Source: Pleurodeles waltl (taxonomy: Eukaryota; Chordata; Amphibia; Caudata; Salamandridae). Taken from it: a DNA stretch of 64,000 nucleotides. Made by a program: the position numbers and the translations under genes. The notes under the pieces were generated by a model, which was not told the DNA's origin, made no database searches, and saw only the letters and a list, made by a program, of their open reading frames with translations. Below, piece by piece: positions 22,543-35,749 of the stretch; position 1 is the stretch's first letter; each line of letters starts with the position of its first letter. The stretch covers positions 661,878,575 to 661,942,574 of the forward strand of contig NC_090451.1 of the NCBI RefSeq assembly GCF_031143425.1. Direction: 5' to 3'.

Positions 22543-23785
22543 ACAGGCTGCCTTTGATACGGTTGACCATGACGCCCTAACTCAAAGACTCCATGAAGCC
22601 GGCATACAAGGGATTGCTCTCGACTGGATTACTTCCTATCTTTAAAAAAGAGCAAATATCATCCACTCGCCCCCCTTCTCGTCCGAACCCTACCTCACAA
22701 AAGCAGGGGTCCCCCAAGGGTCAATCATCTCACCTTTGCTTTTCAACATCTACATAATATCTTTTACCAGAACTGATCAATGATTTCCATCTCACATGCT
22801 ACAACTATGCAGATGACACACAAATACTACTTAAATAAGAAGACCCCCAAAACATTGAAAACTCACAAATCTTCAGTTGCCCCAGAGCCGTTGATCAGTG
22901 GATGACCTGGAGCCATCTCAAACTAAATACCTCCAAAACAGAAATACTCATATGTGGTGACTGGAAAAGTTATGACCCTCTGTGCGTCTGGCCTGACGAT
23001 CTCGGACCACCTCCTCAATTATCCAAGGAAGTTAAAAACCTAGGAATCACCATGGATTCCAAGTTAACTATGAATGCCCAAGTATACAAATTAGCACGCA
23101 CAAGCTTCATCACCTTAAAGACTTTACGACGCATCTTCCCCCACCTCGGATTTCCACACAAGGTGCAAGCTACCATCTCACTTGTACTATCCAAACTGGA
23201 TTATGCCAATAGCCTCTACCATTGATCATCTCTATCTGTTATGAAAAAACTACAACGTATCCAGAATTCCTCAGCCAGGCTACTACTGCATATAAAGCCG
23301 CAAGCCCACATCTCCCCTTCCTTGAGAGCACTACACTGGTTACCCGTTGCCAGAAGATGCACTTTCAAGCTGCTTTGTATCACCCACAAAGCTATACATG
23401 GAACAGGACCGCTTTTTATCAGAAAGAAAATGACCAAATACATCCAACAAAGAACCCTCCGCTCAAGACTGGCACCCCATCTTAGAACACCACCACAGAA
23501 GAAAAAGACTATAGGTGGTACATCCTTCTCCGTCCAAGCAGCCAAACTATGGAATTCATTACCCCCAACTATAAGAGCCACAGATAACTTTCTTGTCTTC
23601 AGAAAAGTACTCAAGAGTTGGCTCTTTCCTTCATAACCACCTTTTTCAAACAACTATGAACTGCATATGCCTATGTGGATAAATATTTTTTTCAGATTAT
23701 ATGTATATTTCTATTTATTTATAGTTTCTTTGGAAAATATGTATTGCTACTATGTCATAACAATAAAATACACACACACTCTTTA
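22543..23785 (+). mobile_element. L2/CR1-like LINE, 5'-truncated
   Basis: The ORF2 remnant shows RT motif A ([10 protein letters not shown]), the motif B region (GVPQGSIISPLLFNIY), the catalytic YADDTQ near 22803-22825, a thumb region with LKLNTSKTEIL and KNLGITMDSKLTM, and the C-terminal LHWLP motif with downstream WNSLP. Frames shift at least twice and stops occur, for example in the RT and at 23223-23225. The last 130 codons (23241-23636) are open. A short 3' UTR follows with AATAAA and a CA-rich tail to about 23785. It would encode the LINE endonuclease/RT, but only the RT onward is present. It belongs to the same broad clade as the interrupted LINE on the left. Confidence 0.9.
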
Positions 23786-23843
23786 AACCTGTCTGACTAA
23801 GTATTTTTTACCCATGATTCTAATTATGTATTGTATGTGCATA

Positions 23844-23886
<43 letters not shown>

Positions 23887-24459
23887 GTATGTGTATATGT
23901 TGTTTCTGTGCTTGGCATGTTCGTGGATCATTGCATGGCTCCTGCTTTTTTTTTTTTTTTGGGTTGTTATACTAGATATCTACGAATTCCTGCTCTCATC
24001 TTATCACACTTATCTACTCATCACTCTTATGTCATGTCTCTATCAAACTATCCTCCATTCTCACTCTGACTCATCCCAAATCCCTTCTACCACTTTCATC
24101 TCCTAAATATCTCTGCCTAAGCTCTTCCCTCCACATCTAACTCACCAAACCTCACTCTACCTCTGTGACCTCCCACACAACCATACTAAATTCTCCTGCA
24201 TTCATATCACCCTGCTACTATGCTCTCCCTAACCCTTCCACATACTCTTCCCCCTCCACCTCCCTTTACTCATCCCAAGCCTTTGGGTTGAGTAAATGAA
24301 GGATATACTCCCAATTAACACCTCTGGATTTATTTCCTCCTCCACCCCTCCATTACTCCAGTCTAACTAACAAACTCTCATATCCGCGGCTCAAATTAAC
24401 TCTTAATAATACTAAAACTGTACTCATTATTTAACGATACTAATCCATCACTAATTCTT
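23786..24459. other. simple repeats and unassigned sequence
   Basis: A (GT)n/(TA)n microsatellite occupies about 23842-23900 and a T-run 23946-23960. The remainder is pyrimidine-rich (TCC/CTC-rich) on the plus strand without recognisable genes. Confidence 0.6.
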
Positions 24460-24556
24460 GTTGGGTTCCGGAGTAGCGTGCTACTCAACGAAAAGCGCTT
24501 TGACGCCTCGTCAGGGGTAGTAAGCGCTATATAAATACGATTACAATTACAATTAC
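24460..24556 (+). repeat. short dispersed repeat (LINE/SINE tail), copy 1
   Basis: The segment with aaagcgctttga, caggggtagtaagcgctatataaata and a (ATTACA)n tail recurs in inverted orientation at 32195-32243 and 36290-36375. The AGCGCTATATAAA motif plus a short tandem tail is typical of the 3' end of L2-type LINEs and SINEs that borrow it. Confidence 0.7.
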
Positions 24557-26310
24557 ATAAAATACATAAAAAATAAAAAAAAACAGTCACTTACCTTGCT
24601 GTACATCCACGCTCCGGCACCGGTGTTCTCTCCTCCAGCAGGGGCTCAGCCATCTACCCTAACCAGTCCTGACAATTATCTCAAGCTGTTAACCAGCATG
24701 AGAGAAACGTCAGGATTGGATGGAGTGGGCTGTCTCAGTGCTCCGAAAAGGCACTGGAGGCCTGTGCTTGCTCCCAGCCCAGCTGTCCAAGACAGCTGGG
24801 TTGAGAGGTTTGAAGTGCACAAGTCTGGCTGGCTGTTGCAAGAGAGACAGCCAAAGAGATATGCCCACTTTAAACTTAAAGTGCCCAGCCCACCACTCCT
24901 CTGCTGCTGCTACTCAGCAGCGGCCCGTCCCATCCTGACAATGGGGTCAGGATGCAGGTTTGCCGAGTTAATGAAAAATACAATGGTAATAATGTTTTTT
25001 TTTTCCAATTTATTTTTCATCTGGGAGCATTTTAATTAGTGGGGCGACGCTTCTCCTCCCTAATGGAGGAGCCCCCCTGGGAAGGACCTTTGCCCTCCTA
25101 GACCCAGCAGGGATCGGACTTCGTCCCTTCAGTGTGGACATAACAGGACTGGTTCATGACTCACGATTACTTGTTTCTTCACAGCTTACAACCCCAGAGT
25201 AGTAGCTATAAGATATTTCTGGGTCTGTACCACCAGAGAAGGTTGAGGTGCCCCTGCCGTGATCGACACACAGGAAAGAGCGGTACCTCAAGAGTTTGTA
25301 TTTGTCTGTATTAGGTTGTTGTGTTTGTATCACTAAAGCTGCAAGAGTGGAAAACAGAGTCTAGTGTCTATGTGACTCTGAATATAAATTTGTATTCATC
25401 TTTCTGGAGTGCTGTACTGGTTTGGGCCAGCTTCATATTGCTGCATCAGGGATATTATGATTAAACTTTTTAATTTTGGGAGTTTGCTTGAAGGAGGAAC
25501 TTACTCAGAATGGAGGCACCATTGTGAATGCATTGAGTAGGGACTGTCCCATGAGCATGTTTAAGGGTAGACAAGGAAGTGTACAAGCTCCAACACAAGT
25601 TAGCACCAACTCTGTACACAGTAGGCACACATGGGAGGAAAGTACTCAGGTCTGACCAATTAATATCTATTGTATGAACTTCGGCTCAGGCTACAACATC
25701 AAGTACCTGACAAATTGGGCACAAGTGTACTTCTAAGCACATTCCAACATGCAAGAAGAATTTCAAGAGTAGGAAGCGTTTCCTCAGGTGTTGTGGAACC
25801 AACTGGCTTTCACCTAAGGGACCCTTCTCCAAGTATTAGTGGACATTAAGACCAGATGTATCATCTCAGAGGCTCCAGGAGTAATACTGTGTCTGGTTGG
25901 CATATCTTATGCCACACAACCAGGTCCTTGAGGTGCACCTGATGTAAAGCACATGTTGGGGCCTATCTTCACTGATACTGGATTCTGAACAAGAATTTTT
26001 TTTGTACACTGATTCCTCCATGCCCTTGCTGTTCCACCCTATTTATGGAACTCTTTGCTCCTTCAGCACATTTCTTATCATCATTTGTCATTACACGGAA
26101 GCCAGGTCTAGTGGTCGCTTCTTCTCTTGCAGCTCAGCACTCTAGCTCTCCACCATTGCCTTTTCACAGTATGCAGACTTATCCCACTGTCAGAATTGGC
26201 TTGAAAAACTGGCTCTTTGAATTTCTGCGTTTACCAGTTATTTTTTTATTAGCGCAATGACACCAAGTTTGGTTAGTAGTTACGCTCTGGAGTAAAGTTG
26301 CATTCACAAT
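24557..26310. other. unassigned sequence
   Basis: An open frame at 24596-25039 has no recognisable domain and is probably chance in GC-richer sequence. Nothing else was identified. Confidence 0.4.
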
Positions 26311-26801
26311 TATTAGAGCTCCCTGTTTTCCGTATTTACTGGTTTTTACAGATAAATACAGACAGAAAACATTGTCCTTACAGTCTGTATTTATTTTTAA
26401 AAGCAGAAAAATACAGATAATTTGACTTTGAGTTCCTCACCATGCTGAGATTAATGACTTTCAGGCCAACAGATGTACATATTGGCAGCATGGGGAGTTA
26501 CAAAACTCAACGAGATTTCTTAACTTGAAAATGTGCTATTGTACTATTTTTTTTTTAACGTGAGTTTATTATTTTATTTATTTTTGGCTATGTAGCGTTT
26601 TAAAAACTGACAGGCATCAAAATATGAGTGCACGTTTATCCATTAAATACATGCAGAAATATACAAGTTATTACCTCCTCAGTGCACAAAGCACAAAATA
26701 ATTATGGATAAATACCAATAAAATGGCCAAAAAATAAATATGAATAAATACAAATGGAAATGTTAAAAAAAATAAGTACCATAAAATCGGGTGCCCTAAT
26801 A
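26311..26801. mobile_element. small inverted-repeat element (MITE-like)
   Basis: The ends TATTAGAGCTCCC and GGGTGCCCTAATA are inverted repeats (11 of 13 positions match). The 490-bp interior is AT-rich, with repeated aaatacagaNa and ataaatac motifs and no ORF. A clear target duplication was not found, so the boundaries could be a few bases off. Confidence 0.5.
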
Positions 26802-27629
26802 GCTATGTGTCTGGTGACTCAGTAAAGGCAGGCAGTATGCAACACTTCCATATGGCCATGGGGATCCCTTCTCCGGTGATCTGGCCCTCCCTCTGGCTGC
26901 TGCCTACTCTGTGGTTACAGGGGGTACCTAGTGTTGGCCCTAGAAGGGATCTAGGACGGTGGACATTTGGCAAACAAACGTAATTACTCCAACTAGCCAA
27001 GCAACCGGACATATCTCATGAGTCTGCAAGAAGAGTGTGGTGGGGTGGCAGGATGTACCAGCAGAAACATTTTTAATTGCTTCTGAAATTATAAGTAATC
27101 CTGAACGAAGATCAACCTGTTGGAAGGGTAGTTTAATCAGGGGACTCAAGGTGGACATAAATAATCCACTGAGTCTCTGTTTCTGCAGTCTCGTGGTCGA
27201 GCAGCATCACGCATAGTACACAAAGTACTGGCTAGATGGTAACGGAGCAGCTTGTTCTGTAATTACGCATGGCCTTTGTTTATAATCTGTTTGTGGGCAA
27301 TGTAAAAAAATATTACCCCATATATGACGTAATGTTGGCACAGAATGGCCTTTTTTCCAACTCATTAAAAGACACACGTTCTCACGCAAGACGTCTCTCA
27401 TTCTCTACCAATCCCCCACTCAAATCACACCCTTGTTATTTTATATTTTCAGAGGGAAGGTCAATAAGCAAGCCACGGGTTTCTACACTGTGTTTTATAC
27501 AGTAGTTTGCATTGGATTACTTGGTGGTCTGCCCAGGAGAATAAGGTATTTTATATTTATTTAACAAATGTCAGTACAAGTGTTTTAAAACATATATTTG
27601 AATGTGGGTACTCACTCACTCCTGAAAAG
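26802..27629. other. unassigned sequence
   Basis: No recognisable coding or repeat feature. Confidence 0.4.
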
Positions 27630-28010
27630 TGAAGGTACTCTCCCGTTGAAAGTGTTACACTCTTGCTGAGAAGTACCAATACTGTCCCATTAAAGTACTG
27701 CAATGCTGCTGAGATGCCCATACTGTCCCATTAAAGTACTACAATGTTGCTGAGAAGTGCCATACTGTCCAATTAAAGTACTACAATGTTGCTGAGAAGT
27801 GCCATACTGTCCCATTATAACTATTACACTATTGCTGATATGTACCAGTACTTTCCCACTGTACAGTTTAGCTCTCTTACTGAAAACTGCCAGTTGTCTC
27901 CAATTTAAATTATTGCACTCATGCTGTGAAGTGGACATCCTTCTCATTAAAAGTACTGCACAAACGCGGAGAAGTGCCTTACTCTCCCATTTAAAGTGTT
28001 GCAGTTATGT
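27630..28010. repeat. ~45-bp minisatellite
   Basis: Units of the form attaaagtactacaatgttgctgagaagtgccatactgtccc repeat about eight times. The two or three units around 27690-27815 are nearly identical and the outer ones diverged. Confidence 0.85.
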
Positions 28011-30699
28011 TCTAAGAAGAAGAACTGGTACTAAATCAAAGAAGTTCAGGTTTACAGTACCTGCCCATATGAAGCCAAGCTCTGTACATCGCTTCAAGAA
28101 AATGGAAGCCAACCCGCAGATTGTGATGAGGGGGCCCCAGAAGTATCTCATATCTCACACTGATCTTCATTGATCCCGGACTGTGTGGGGTCCCCCGTGT
28201 GCACCTGAGGGGCTGCAGGATCCTGCATTACACGCCGAGATACTATGAGTATAAAATTGCACAGTAGCGGAAAATTGTTAAGTTGAAGAAAAATACTAAA
28301 GTGCAGTACCCACAAAAGTGATTTGTGTGATCAGCAGATTCAGGACGTTATCTAGTGTTTTGCGAAAGAGCTGCCAAACCAAAAGGCTCATGCAGCCTCT
28401 GACCACAGTTCTCCAGCGGGTAGCTCCAGACCAATGAGGCTAAGCAATTTGCGGAGGTGCACATACACATTCTTTATATTGCTGATTTGCAGTGACCACC
28501 ACCTGTGTATGCACAGATTCCAGCATTTAAGGCATCCCTGATTTTTTGCAGTGATGGTCCAAAAAGCTGAAGTGCTCTTGTCTGGCTTTTGTTGTCCATT
28601 CAACATATTTCAGGTGGAGACAATGGTGGATACCTTCCAGCACAAGGAACACTGTTTGTACTTGTGTCATTTTGATTTTATCGTCACATTAGACACCTTT
28701 TCACAATCACTGCCAGACACACTACTAAAGATGGTCCTCAAGAATGCCTAACACCTCTTAAAAGGTTACCAATTAGGCAGAAACAAGGCGACTCCCGGTC
28801 AATAATTGTGGTGATGGTTTCCCCCTGTTAGTTTTGACTCTATCCTTGGGGACACAGAATAAAGTTGTTCCTTTGCCCACACTTACTCCACAAATTACCT
28901 CTGCACTACCCGCCCACATCCCTATCCCACATATAGACCACTCTTGACTAAGAGTGGGTGAGGTTTTTTGTTGTATTCGTAGGAATTCTTTGATATGTAC
29001 AGAGGCAGAACTACCCACGATCTATCCAATGTGATTGGTTATCATACTCATAGACAAGGTGCACCCTTGTCTGGTGTGTTGAAAATTGGAGACATGCATG
29101 TTGGTCTCTTAAGCGTTCACTTTTATAATCTCCAGTGTGTGTTGGTCCCTCTCTTTCTACCTCCAAATTCCCTGCCAATGCCCAAAGCAAATTGTGAAAA
29201 ATACCTTGTGGCTTAAATAGACCTCAAAACCTGAAAGGAAGACTGAAGCTTGCAGTCTCCTGTACTGGTGTCTGCTATGGCATAAAACTAAAAGATCAAA
29301 CTGGCAATAATCTACCTTTTGCTTCTAGACCCTTTCTGGACGTTGAATGAATGGACTTTTCTGGGCCGTTAATGTGAATTACATGTGAAAACAGATTACA
29401 AAAACAAACCCTCCAAAATATAGACCACCAAAATCTCGACCTTACTTTTGTATCTCCCTAACAAAAATGTTGGCCTATATTTTTATCCTTAAGCCAACTA
29501 AACTCAAGCTAAATAAATTAGTTCTATTCTTACTTAAGTCTAATCATATTTTGGGGAAAGTTCTTGACAGTAATATAAGCTGCAAGTATAAAAATGTATG
29601 GATAAATTTAAGGACATTTTTGGTGATCTATGCTGTGGAATGTGTGTTATTGCAAATTATATTTCCATAATCTGTTTTCACATGCCACTGTTGTATATGT
29701 TCATTCTGGACCTTCACCTATTCCTCTATGCACCATATGGACACTTTTCGAGGCTTGGATCCTACTCCAGAAGGCCTGAAAAATATAGGTCTCTTCTGTA
29801 ATAGCCAAAGTTAAACTCCATTATATTTTCATTTTTTTAAGTTAAGACTCTCAAGTCATAAGGCACAACAGGATGGGTAGTGTTCTGTAACAACAAGGGA
29901 GGCTGCATGGCCTGCCATACTGCTCATCCTTATTTTCATTACTCATAGTTGAAATGAAGAGCACATCAAGCAAAAGCGTACACTGCAAATATAAGATCAC
30001 AAAAATACTCAAACAACAAATAACCAACAATCTCAAGCCTATAGACCTCAAAGTTTCAAAGGCAGGCTTTTCAACCAGTTATGTCGCAGAGGAATTTGTA
30101 GATGCAAGAGCAGAAGAAATGGGAATACCAAAGCAGAGAAAGGGTACACAACCTCTACCTCGACCATCAAAAAGAGGATAACTTAAGTTTCAATAATCAA
30201 ACACATTGCTTCCTCAGTTCTCTTAGTTGTCAGAGGACGTTGGCTGAATGACAGCGAAGATACTGCTCTTAAAAGGACAAAGTTTAGCATCAAACCAAAC
30301 TTAACTATTTTGTTATTCAGCTTCTCCCACGGGATAACAAGCCTTCGAGAGAGAAAAGTGTTTTAACATTAAACAACAACAGATCATAAAACTGAGAACA
30401 TTCTGAGATCCACCCTGGATTTTCTGAAGAGCTTCCTCAAACTTAAAGGTATGTTTGAGTCAACTCAGGCCTACAGGTATCCAGAAACCAATCAATCATC
30501 CACGACTGGCCAGGAGGTCAGCAGACTGAAAGGAGCTGTGAACTGGATAGTAGGACAAGAGTCTTGCTTGTTGATTCTTGTTTTGTCATAGTTTTTACAA
30601 AACGTTATTATTGAGGAAGCTGCTGGACCTTCGTCAAGCTGAAAACAAAACAGTGGCTAAAAGCAGAAGTTTTTTTATTCTCGTATAACACTGCTATAG
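28011..30699. other. unassigned sequence
   Basis: About 2.7 kb without recognisable element ends, coding motifs or RNA genes. Confidence 0.4.
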
Positions 30700-30905
30700 T
30701 ACTCCCTGGCACTGGAGGGGGTTACTTTGTGTTTGGATGCACGCCTGGTGAAAGGACACAGTGCAGTCACTCTCGATGAAGTTAGCTAATAACTGAAGTG
30801 AGCTGACCCACTGCTCCAGTATGTATGCTGTAGTGGTAGTGCAGAAAAATGTGAGTGACATATCAGTTGACCAGCGGATAAGATGACTGGTTAAATACCC
30901 CTTTA
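30700..30905. repeat. dispersed repeat family B, copy 1
   Basis: Shares a collinear, diverged ~200-bp block with 60473-60680 in the same orientation (ctccctggcac..., tgcagtcactc, gatg.agttagc, aatacccct-type end). Family unknown; possibly a SINE or MITE core. Confidence 0.6.
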
Positions 30906-31680
30906 AGTGGAACACCCGCCCAAAAAAACATTAATAAATGACAGGCGTTGTGATCCGTTTTTTAAAAACATGAAGGATCCAAATAAAAGAATGTAGCATT
31001 TGAAAGATGTTTAACGTCATGCACTTTGGAGTCCTACATCGGTCTTTATATGCTTCTTTGCCTTTTTGTCTTTCAATAATTCCGGGCCTGCTGTTTGTGA
31101 CATTATTGTGCGAAACCGAAAATTTGACCTATGCATTGAGTTTATTTTTGCTCCTTTCCCTCAATAGCTTATATTATTTATCCAAAGATCGCCTAATTGG
31201 GAATTCTGTACACGCAGAAATGTTGGGAACAGGAGAAATCCTGGCAATATTTGCTGGAAGTGGGTTAATTTCATCAGTTTCCCTTTTAGAAAGAAAAACA
31301 AAACTTTCGTCCAGTTATTCTCAATCACGAAAGAGGGAGAGGACTCTGAAATTACCTGCAGGAAATTATCTCAATCTATTTTCATTCTTCCACACTAGAT
31401 TCCAAAGGGATAGCTGCATTGTCTCAGAAGTTAACTTTTTCCCCAGAATTTCTTTCAGCCCATCAGCCTTCCAAAAAGCAGAAGCAGTGGGTGGCCTCTG
31501 ACCTACTCATAGTCGTCCAGGACCTGACAGTTCACAGTGCACAGTCCAGATCTGACCCTCTCATGTAAGCCTCCCCTCCGCCTCCCCACTTTCACTCTCT
31601 CAACATGTATCCCCTTCAGCAGGCCTCCTCCCCACCTCACTCCACGGGAGCCCTTTGATCGGTACAAAATGAAGAAAGGT
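30906..31680. other. unassigned sequence with a chance-like ORF
   Basis: A plus-strand open frame at 31007-31501 (164 codons) begins with hydrophobic stretches, but no domain is recognisable and the tail is low-complexity. I regard it as probably non-coding. Confidence 0.3.
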
Positions 31681-32090
31681 GCATGGGGCGCACACGGGCA
31701 GACCCTCCTAAGACATCTGAGGATGGCCCTGCTCACCTCAGCAGGCCCAGCTGCGAACACTCACTCACTAATTACCGCCTGATTAGCGCCAGCCCCCCTC
31801 CCGGACATGAAAGGCCCAGTCTCTGGCTCCAGCTGGGCCTCGGAGGAGCCTCTCTGCCTCACCTGGGGAGGCAGACGGATTGGAGGGAAGGTGCTTATTA
31901 AATTAAACAGCATCTCGTGCTCGTGACACCAGAGGTGCGGGTTTCTAATTATCGATGGCAGGGCAACAGCCCTCCCAGAGTCAGAGACACGTCTGGGTGC
32001 AGCGCAGGCATGGGCCTACATTGCACTCACATTTCACAATGTAGGTAAAACTATTCCTCAAGTGCCCCTCGTGTTCACACACTTCTTCCT
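31681..32090. other. GC-rich non-repetitive patch, candidate conserved non-coding element
   Basis: Unlike its AT-rich, repeat-derived surroundings, this 0.4 kb is GC-rich and carries clustered homeodomain-type cores (TAATTA at 31769, GATTAG at about 31780, ATTAAATTAAAC at 31898-31909, CTAATTATCGATGG at 31945-31958) and E-box-like CACCTG/CAGCTG sites. No coding frame or repeat family is evident. Such density of developmental factor motifs in a unique patch is how vertebrate enhancers often look. This is inference from composition only. Confidence 0.3.
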
Positions 32091-32194
32091 CCAGCCAAGA
32101 TGCCCCGGAATTCGGCCTAGGACTGCCATTTGACTCGAACCTTTGGTTCAAGAGGTGGAGGAGAGGATGCTCAGGTTCAATTAGTTTTGTGGTG

Positions 32195-32243
32195 TAGATT
32201 TATATAGCGCCTACTACCCCTGAAAAGTCGTTAAACACTTTAT
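32195..32243 (-). repeat. short dispersed repeat (LINE/SINE tail), copy 2
   Basis: Inverted copy of the 24460-24556 tail: tttatatagcgcctactacccctgaaaagtcgttaaacactt. Confidence 0.6.
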
Positions 32244-32589
32244 GATTTATTTTTATTTTTTGGTTTAGCGTGAACGCTGTTCAAGGAGATGCCGCGGCGT
32301 TTTCTGCGTGCGGAAAACGAACTGCTCTACATCAACATATGTTTAATTTGAAGTAAGGACTACGTACGTCAGTTTGTGTGATGCATTCATCATATACATT
32401 GAAAAGGTTAATGTTCCAATTCAGTAGAGTATTTCAGGTGCATTTAGATGGTGCTTCATACCACCGTTGAGGCACTGGAGTGAAGAATGCGTCTAGTGTG
32501 TTTGAGGACAAGAGTTGCGCTCTGGCGGTATTTGTTGTTGCACCTAAGCGAAAAGGACTGAGAGACAGGCCACTGAAGCATTTGATGCT
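32244..32589. other. unassigned sequence
   Basis: Nothing recognised. Confidence 0.4.
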
Positions 32590-32815
32590 AAAGTCTGATA
32601 GGGAGGAGAGGTGTCCTTATGGCCTGCGCTGCAGACTTAGGAACTGGGCAACCATTTTCGATTCCCGGCATCGACTCGACACCCTGTGATTCTGGGCAAA
32701 TTGATTTAGCTATCCGAGCCTAAAAAATGGCTTGCAATTTGGTGCTTATGTTAAACACTCTAGTAGTGCCTTTGGGCAAAGCTCGCACTATATTTAAAAA
32801 AAACTGCAAAATATA
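32590..32815 (+). repeat. CORE/MIR-like SINE with L2-type tail
   Basis: A box-B-like TTTCGATTCCCGG (about 32657) is followed by a CORE-SINE/MIR-style block (tgtgattctgggcaaattgatttagctatccgagcctaa, about 32687-32725). An L2-like 3' end follows (cttatgttaaacactctagtagtgcctttgggcaaagctcgcactatat) with an A-rich tail. The order tRNA head, core, LINE tail is the standard layout of CORE-SINEs. Confidence 0.65.
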
Positions 32816-33064
32816 TCTAATAATAATACGATAGGGAGCGTGGTCTATGAGACAAGTGTTGTCTGTGCATCTGCTCATACAGTGTCCAGCGAGATGGTAG
32901 GGGCTCCACTGAATGGTTGTAGAACAGACAAGGTGAAGCATGTGAATACATTCCATCTTTGGAGTGGTGTGGGTCAGGCAGTTTGAAACATGTTGAACAC
33001 AGGGCCTGGGGGTGTGCCCAGTGGTGGTGAGGGCGGGACCCTAGGAGCTATAGTTATTATATTT

Positions 33065-33640
33065 CTTCGCTCTGTGGTCCACACATAAGTGACAGCGGAG
33101 CATTAACATTCCGCAGTCAGCCATGGTGTATGGCCTGAGGAATCAATACAGGAAGGGAGCAACGCATAGGAATCATGATTATTCAACCAGTTGTTGTTGC
33201 AAAAACTATGATATAAGCCAGTGGCTTCTATCTAGGAGTTTCAAAGAAGCAACCTATAGAACGAGGCATTGTACAACCAGCTGTACCATAAATAGTGAGG
33301 CGCACACTGTTGTTGCAACAAAAGGTGACAGAGGAGAAACCTTTCTACAATGGATCACAAAGTATGTCTGAGGAGTTCATCCAGGAATGGCAAGGAACAA
33401 CCCATAGGAATACTATACCCAGTCAGCTACAGTATATGCTCTACGTAATCTACTAACCAGTGGCAAGACCAGCCATAATATAATAATCCATGTAATGTGC
33501 TCTGTGGAGTCCACACAGAAGTGGCAGAGAAGACCTGGGCATTATATATCCAGTAAAGCTATGGCCTGAGGAGTCAACTGGGGAAAGGTGATTAGGCAAC
33601 CAAGGAATCAACAGCCATCATGCATACACGTGTCAGAGAG
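33065..33640. repeat. diverged direct duplication
   Basis: The block gctctgtgg..tccacaca.aagtg.cag and tatggcctgagga.tcaa occurs near 33068 and again near 33502, a spacing of about 434 bp. Intermediate fragments between them look related. It may be a decayed satellite-like dimer. Confidence 0.5.
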
Positions 33641-34929
33641 GCCAACCATAAGTGGTGATAACCACTCTTACGGTGTGTGATGTTAAATAACCAAAATGTT
33701 AGTGTCTCCATTTGGGATTCTGTGTAAGGAACACAGTTGGCTACAGAACAACATAGAGAGGGCCACGGATGACGTTGAAGGAGGGATGTGAGGGGGTGGA
33801 ACATGGGTCCTGGACCTAGTCCCACCAGCCACAGCCAGCACAAACAGGAAACGCACTACAAGAAAAAGCCCTTAGCCTATCTGCCATTCACCTGGATGTC
33901 CAGGCTAGATGCTGTGGGAGGTGGATCACCAGACTAGCTAGTGGTCAATGCAGAAGCAACTTGGTGTGTTGTACTGTCAGGGGAAAGGAAGGGTAAAAGA
34001 GGTCGACCAGTGTTATCAGGGTGTAAATACGGTACTTTTATAAAGGTTGAGGAAGAAGATTCTGTTAAGGGGAGGAGGAAGAAACCAACATGCATGCTGA
34101 AATTGCTTCTGTGATAAGTAGGCATGAGAGAAAGCAGAAGAAGGGGTTGGAAAAAAGGCCAGTCCAAGTGTCAGGATATGTACACCACTCGAAGCATGAT
34201 CCCATCTATCCAGAAAAGGGATACTAGTGGGATCGTAATCCTTTGCAACTGGAGAAGGGAAGAGGAACTGTCAAAAAAGGATAGTGGAGAATGGGTATCC
34301 GCAAATTACTAGAATGCATAACAGGTTTTCCACAGCTACTCACTTCCAGGTTGGCTTGACCACTTCTAGAGTAAGCCAGACACATAGCTGCTGCCTTACA
34401 GAATGAGTTGTTTCATGATTCTTCTGCTCTGTTATTCATACCTGTGTTTTGTGGTCATCACTTTTCTTTTGTTTTTCACTCTCTGGTTCCCCAAATTTAG
34501 GGATTTTGTCACCCATTATCTTTTGACTTCATAGTCTCCATTCTTGTTGCCTTGTCTTTCTTTCATGATACACTATGTTTAGCTGTTGCTCGTTAGCAGC
34601 TGCCTATATATGAACTGCTCATATTGGCATCCTGGAGTGCTATACTAGATTAATAGTCTGTCTGGAGCTTGTGACAGCATCTCTACTCTAATGAACTGGT
34701 AAGTGAAGCGTCTGCTTACACCTAGGCACACACTGATTTTTAAAAAGTACAATATGCGTCATTCATGGAAAATCTTACCTTACACCCTGTTGTTATAGAA
34801 GGGCCATTTAGAGCATAATCAAGAGATGGTGCAGGGTCCAAGAACAGAAAGATCCCTGTCCAGTTTGCAATGGATGCCAGTCCTGTGTTTCCCTTCTACC
34901 AATTTCCTAGTTAACTTTTCCCTGTTGTC
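33641..34929. other. unassigned sequence
   Basis: No recognisable gene or element. Confidence 0.4.
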
Positions 34930-35745
34930 CCCTGGTACCTCTGGTAGGGGTGTAGTATATCCCCTATACACATAATGGAATTTACATTCCACTCCTATGC
35001 TCAGGGAATGGATATGTCCATGGTCGTAGCATACATTCAACTCCTGTGGTGTAGTAAGGGGTATATGGTAACCATAACTTCTGTGGTGGGGTTGTTGGAT
35101 AATACCTTATTGCCCCATGGTACTTTCATTTCCTGTACTCAGGGAAGGGTGAAATCCAGGGTTCCTATGGAAGGGGTATATCCATAGGTCACTCTGTACT
35201 TCTATTTCCTATGTTGATCGAAGAGGGATATCCAGGGTTTCAATGGTAGAAGTATACCCAGAGGTACCATGGTACTTGCACTTCCTGTGCTCAGAGAAGG
35301 GGTATTATCGAGGGTTCCAATGGAAGGAGTATATCCAAAGATCCCATGGTATTTTCATTTCCTGTGCTCAGGGAACTGGGATATCCAGGGTTTCAATGGA
35401 AGGGGTATATCCAGAGGTCACATGGTACTTCAATGTCCTGTGGAAGGCAGTGGGGTATGCAGGGTTCCTATGGAAGGAGTATATCCAAGGGTCCAATGAT
35501 ACTTCCATATTCTGTGCTCACAGAAGAGGTATATCCAGGGTTCCAATGGCAGGGGTATATTCAGAGGTAATATAGTACTTCCATTTCTTATGGGTAGGGA
35601 AGTGGGATATGCAAGGCTCCTTTGTAAGGGGTATATCCAAAGGTCAAATTGTACTTCAATTTCCTGTGGAAGGGAGGGGGTATGCAGGTTTCCTATGTGG
35701 GATACATCCAGAGGTCACAAGGTACCTTCATGTCACGTGTTCATA
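34930..35745. repeat. ~75-bp minisatellite, about ten units
   Basis: Units contain ggttccaatggaaggagtatatccaNaggtcacatggtacttccatttcctgtgctcagggaa with variation. The central units (35230-35580) are the most alike. The several plus-strand open frames here arise from the repeat itself and are not genes. Confidence 0.9.
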
Positions 35746-35749
35746 GAGG

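Noticed and set aside
31007..31501. 164-codon plus-strand ORF with hydrophobic stretches.
   Set aside because: No domain, low-complexity C-terminus and no gene context; long frames like this occur by chance in 64 kb over six frames.
35243..35575. Three overlapping repeat-rich ORFs resembling a repetitive protein.
   Set aside because: All arise from the ~75-bp minisatellite, which is open in several frames.
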